Origin: Methanomicrobiales archaeon
Lineage (GTDB): Archaea; Halobacteriota; Methanomicrobia; Methanomicrobiales; Methanoculleaceae
DNA: 6,775 nt
Direction: 5' to 3'
NCBI GenBank assembly: GCA_012510295.1
Contig: JAAZID010000116.1
Span: 1-6,775 of the forward strand
Shown: positions 5,624-6,775 of the stretch, piece by piece
How positions within the stretch are numbered: the stretch's first letter is position 1
How the letters are laid out: each line of letters begins with the position of its first letter
Notes under the pieces: generated by a model
What the model was told of the DNA's origin: nothing
Seen by the model: only the letters and a program-made list of their open reading frames with translations
Databases searched by the model: none
Translations under genes and position numbers: made by a program

Positions 5624-6775
5624 TCACGCGGCCCTCATGATCCTCGCCTCCCCACTTATCCCGACCGGGGTGGGGAGCGAGGCCATGTGGGCGACCAGGG
5701 CATCGACATCAGGCGGGCCGTAAACCAGATCCGCTCCTTTCGTAAACACGGTATACCCGTCGCCGCCGGTTGCGAGGAAGTCGACCATCGCCACCGTGTA
5801 GTTTGCACCCGGCTCCACCGGGGTGCCGGCCACCCGGATCTCCGTGACCTTATCTCCTGCAGGCCGCGTATCATCGAACGTGTATGACAGCCCCGAGACA
5901 GCAAGGTTGTGAGGTGGCAATGGTGTCTGCCACTGTTGCTCCAGCACATCCCGGATCTGCTCTCCTGTGAGGATCATCGAGAGAACACTCGAAGAGAACG
6001 GTTGCACCGCGTAGAGGTCGCCCCAGGTGACGTCACCCGCCGGTATATCCGCCCGGAGTGAACCGGTTGTGATGAAGGCAACATCGGCCTGCATCGCCAC
6101 CCGCTGGCCGTCGGCGACAAGGTTTCCGAGGGGAGACTCGCCGGCATCGTTTGCCAGGTCTGTGATATCCGATGAGGTAGTCGTAACGATCCGGCCCGTC
6201 ATCGGTTCGACCATCTCTCTGGCAGCTGTGAGGAGCGCGGTGGCCCCGGGGTCGGGATTGATGCCGGACGCATACGCCGGGACGATCTCAGCCGTCTTAT
6301 GGGTGATATCGCCGGTGATGGGGTCGATTATGAGATCGATATCAGCAAACGCCCTGCCGTAGCTGTATGCCTGGGTCACCAGCACCTGATTCCCCCCGGC
6401 GTTCTCCAGATAGGCGTTGGTGAACTCGTGGGTGTGGGCCGATAAAACGACATCTACGTCTGGATCGAGGCCGGCGACGATCCCGGCAACCCTGCCCGTC
6501 ACGTTGCACTCACTCCGGGTCGGGCCGTCGTAGGCCTCCTGCGAGCCCCCTTCGTGGAGGAGGATGACGATCGCGTGCACTCCCATCTCCTGAATCTCGG
6601 GGATATACCGGTTGATCGACTCGGCCTCATCTTTGAAGACGATGCCTTCGATGTTTGCCGGCCTCTGTATGGAGGGGGTCTCGGTCGTGGTTGCACCGAT
6701 GAACGCGATCTGCACGCCATCGGCATCCCGGATCGTGTAAGGTGCGGCGATGGGGGTGTCGTTTACCTCCCAGAC
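5624..6775 (-). CDS. 5'-nucleotidase / UshA-family metallophosphoesterase, C-terminal 383 residues (5' end outside window)
   Basis: The frame is open from the right edge and stops at TGA 5626-5624; the true start lies beyond 6775. Two family domains are visible. The end of the calcineurin-like metallophosphoesterase domain (visible residues about 1-165) contains VQIAFIGATTTETP, the likely metal ligand H74 in ILLHEGG, and the DVVLSAHTHE motif with H114 and H116. The C-terminal 5'-nucleotidase domain (about 190-350) contains ESPLGNLVADGQR, SLRADIPAGDVTWGDLY, ELTGEQ-like ILTGEQIRDVLEQQW and VDFLATGGDGYTVF. Family members hydrolyse nucleoside 5'-phosphates, UDP-sugars or cyclic 2',3'-nucleotides, normally outside the membrane. 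Two small deviations are SAHTH where SGHTH is usual, and TTGSLR where NxGGIR is usual in the substrate-binding loop. The first is conservative; the second may alter substrate choice. High GC and GC-ending codons mark it as ordinary chromosomal sequence. Confidence 0.95.
   Translation of the reverse strand, partial: VWEVNDTPIAAPYTIRDADGVQIAFIGATTTETPSIQRPANIEGIVFKDEAESINRYIPEIQEMGVHAIVILLHEGGSQEAYDGPTRSECNVTGRVAGIVAGLDPDVDVVLSAHTHEFTNAYLENAGGNQVLVTQAYSYGRAFADIDLIIDPITGDITHKTAEIVPAYASGINPDPGATALLTAAREMVEPMTGRIVTTTSSDITDLANDAGESPLGNLVADGQRVAMQADVAFITTGSLRADIPAGDVTWGDLYAVQPFSSSVLSMILTGEQIRDVLEQQWQTPLPPHNLAVSGLSYTFDDTRPAGDKVTEIRVAGTPVEPGANYTVAMVDFLATGGDGYTVFTKGADLVYGPPDVDALVAHMASLPTPVGISGEARIMRAA

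Noticed and set aside
5194..5723. Plus-strand open frames over the small helical gene and the nucleotidase 3' end
   Set aside because: They are antisense shadows with unnatural composition, and the minus-strand frames carry recognisable structure.

Overview
The window reads as a piece of a methanogenic archaeal chromosome, most likely Methanomicrobiales and Methanoculleus-like. The pointers are archaeal TATA-type promoters, GGTGA/GGAGG ribosome binding sites, a tRNA-Gln with no encoded CCA and an A1-U72 pair, and surface proteins built from TolB-like propeller blades and PEGA domains, which are common in methanogens. The genus is inference; no marker gene is complete enough to settle it.

Layout: (1) Positions 1-300 hold the cupin tail of a type II phosphomannose isomerase / mannose-1-phosphate guanylyltransferase, cut by the left edge. 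(2) A tRNA-Gln(UUG) lies at 390-462, with a strong 8-bp hairpin in its likely leader. (3) Positions 463-846 carry no convincing protein gene. They do hold a TATA-like box at 573-580, followed by a nested series of complementary segments (606-814) and a G·U-containing hairpin (821-847). I propose these as a candidate structured non-coding RNA. (4) Positions 847-5193 form a block of lower GC by eye. A secreted or membrane-anchored transglutaminase-like protein runs on the minus strand. It is divergent from a two-gene operon on the plus strand: an exported seven-bladed propeller protein with two C-terminal PEGA domains, then a multi-pass membrane protein of unknown function. The divergent intergenic region carries a TATA box for each direction and a 20-bp tandem repeat abutting the plus-strand TATA box. 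(5) On the minus strand from the right edge come the C-terminal part of a UshA-type 5'-nucleotidase (5624-6775, cut by the window) and then a small helical hypothetical protein (5238-5525).

The edge genes (sugar nucleotide synthesis, nucleotide hydrolysis) look like ordinary GC-rich chromosomal genes. The three central genes all encode envelope or exported proteins and may work together at the cell surface. Their lower GC and position beside a tRNA gene are compatible with an acquired island, but no integrase or attachment-site duplication is visible. The observations most worth following are the candidate structured RNA, the tandem-repeat operator, and the divergent transglutaminase / propeller-PEGA / membrane-protein trio.
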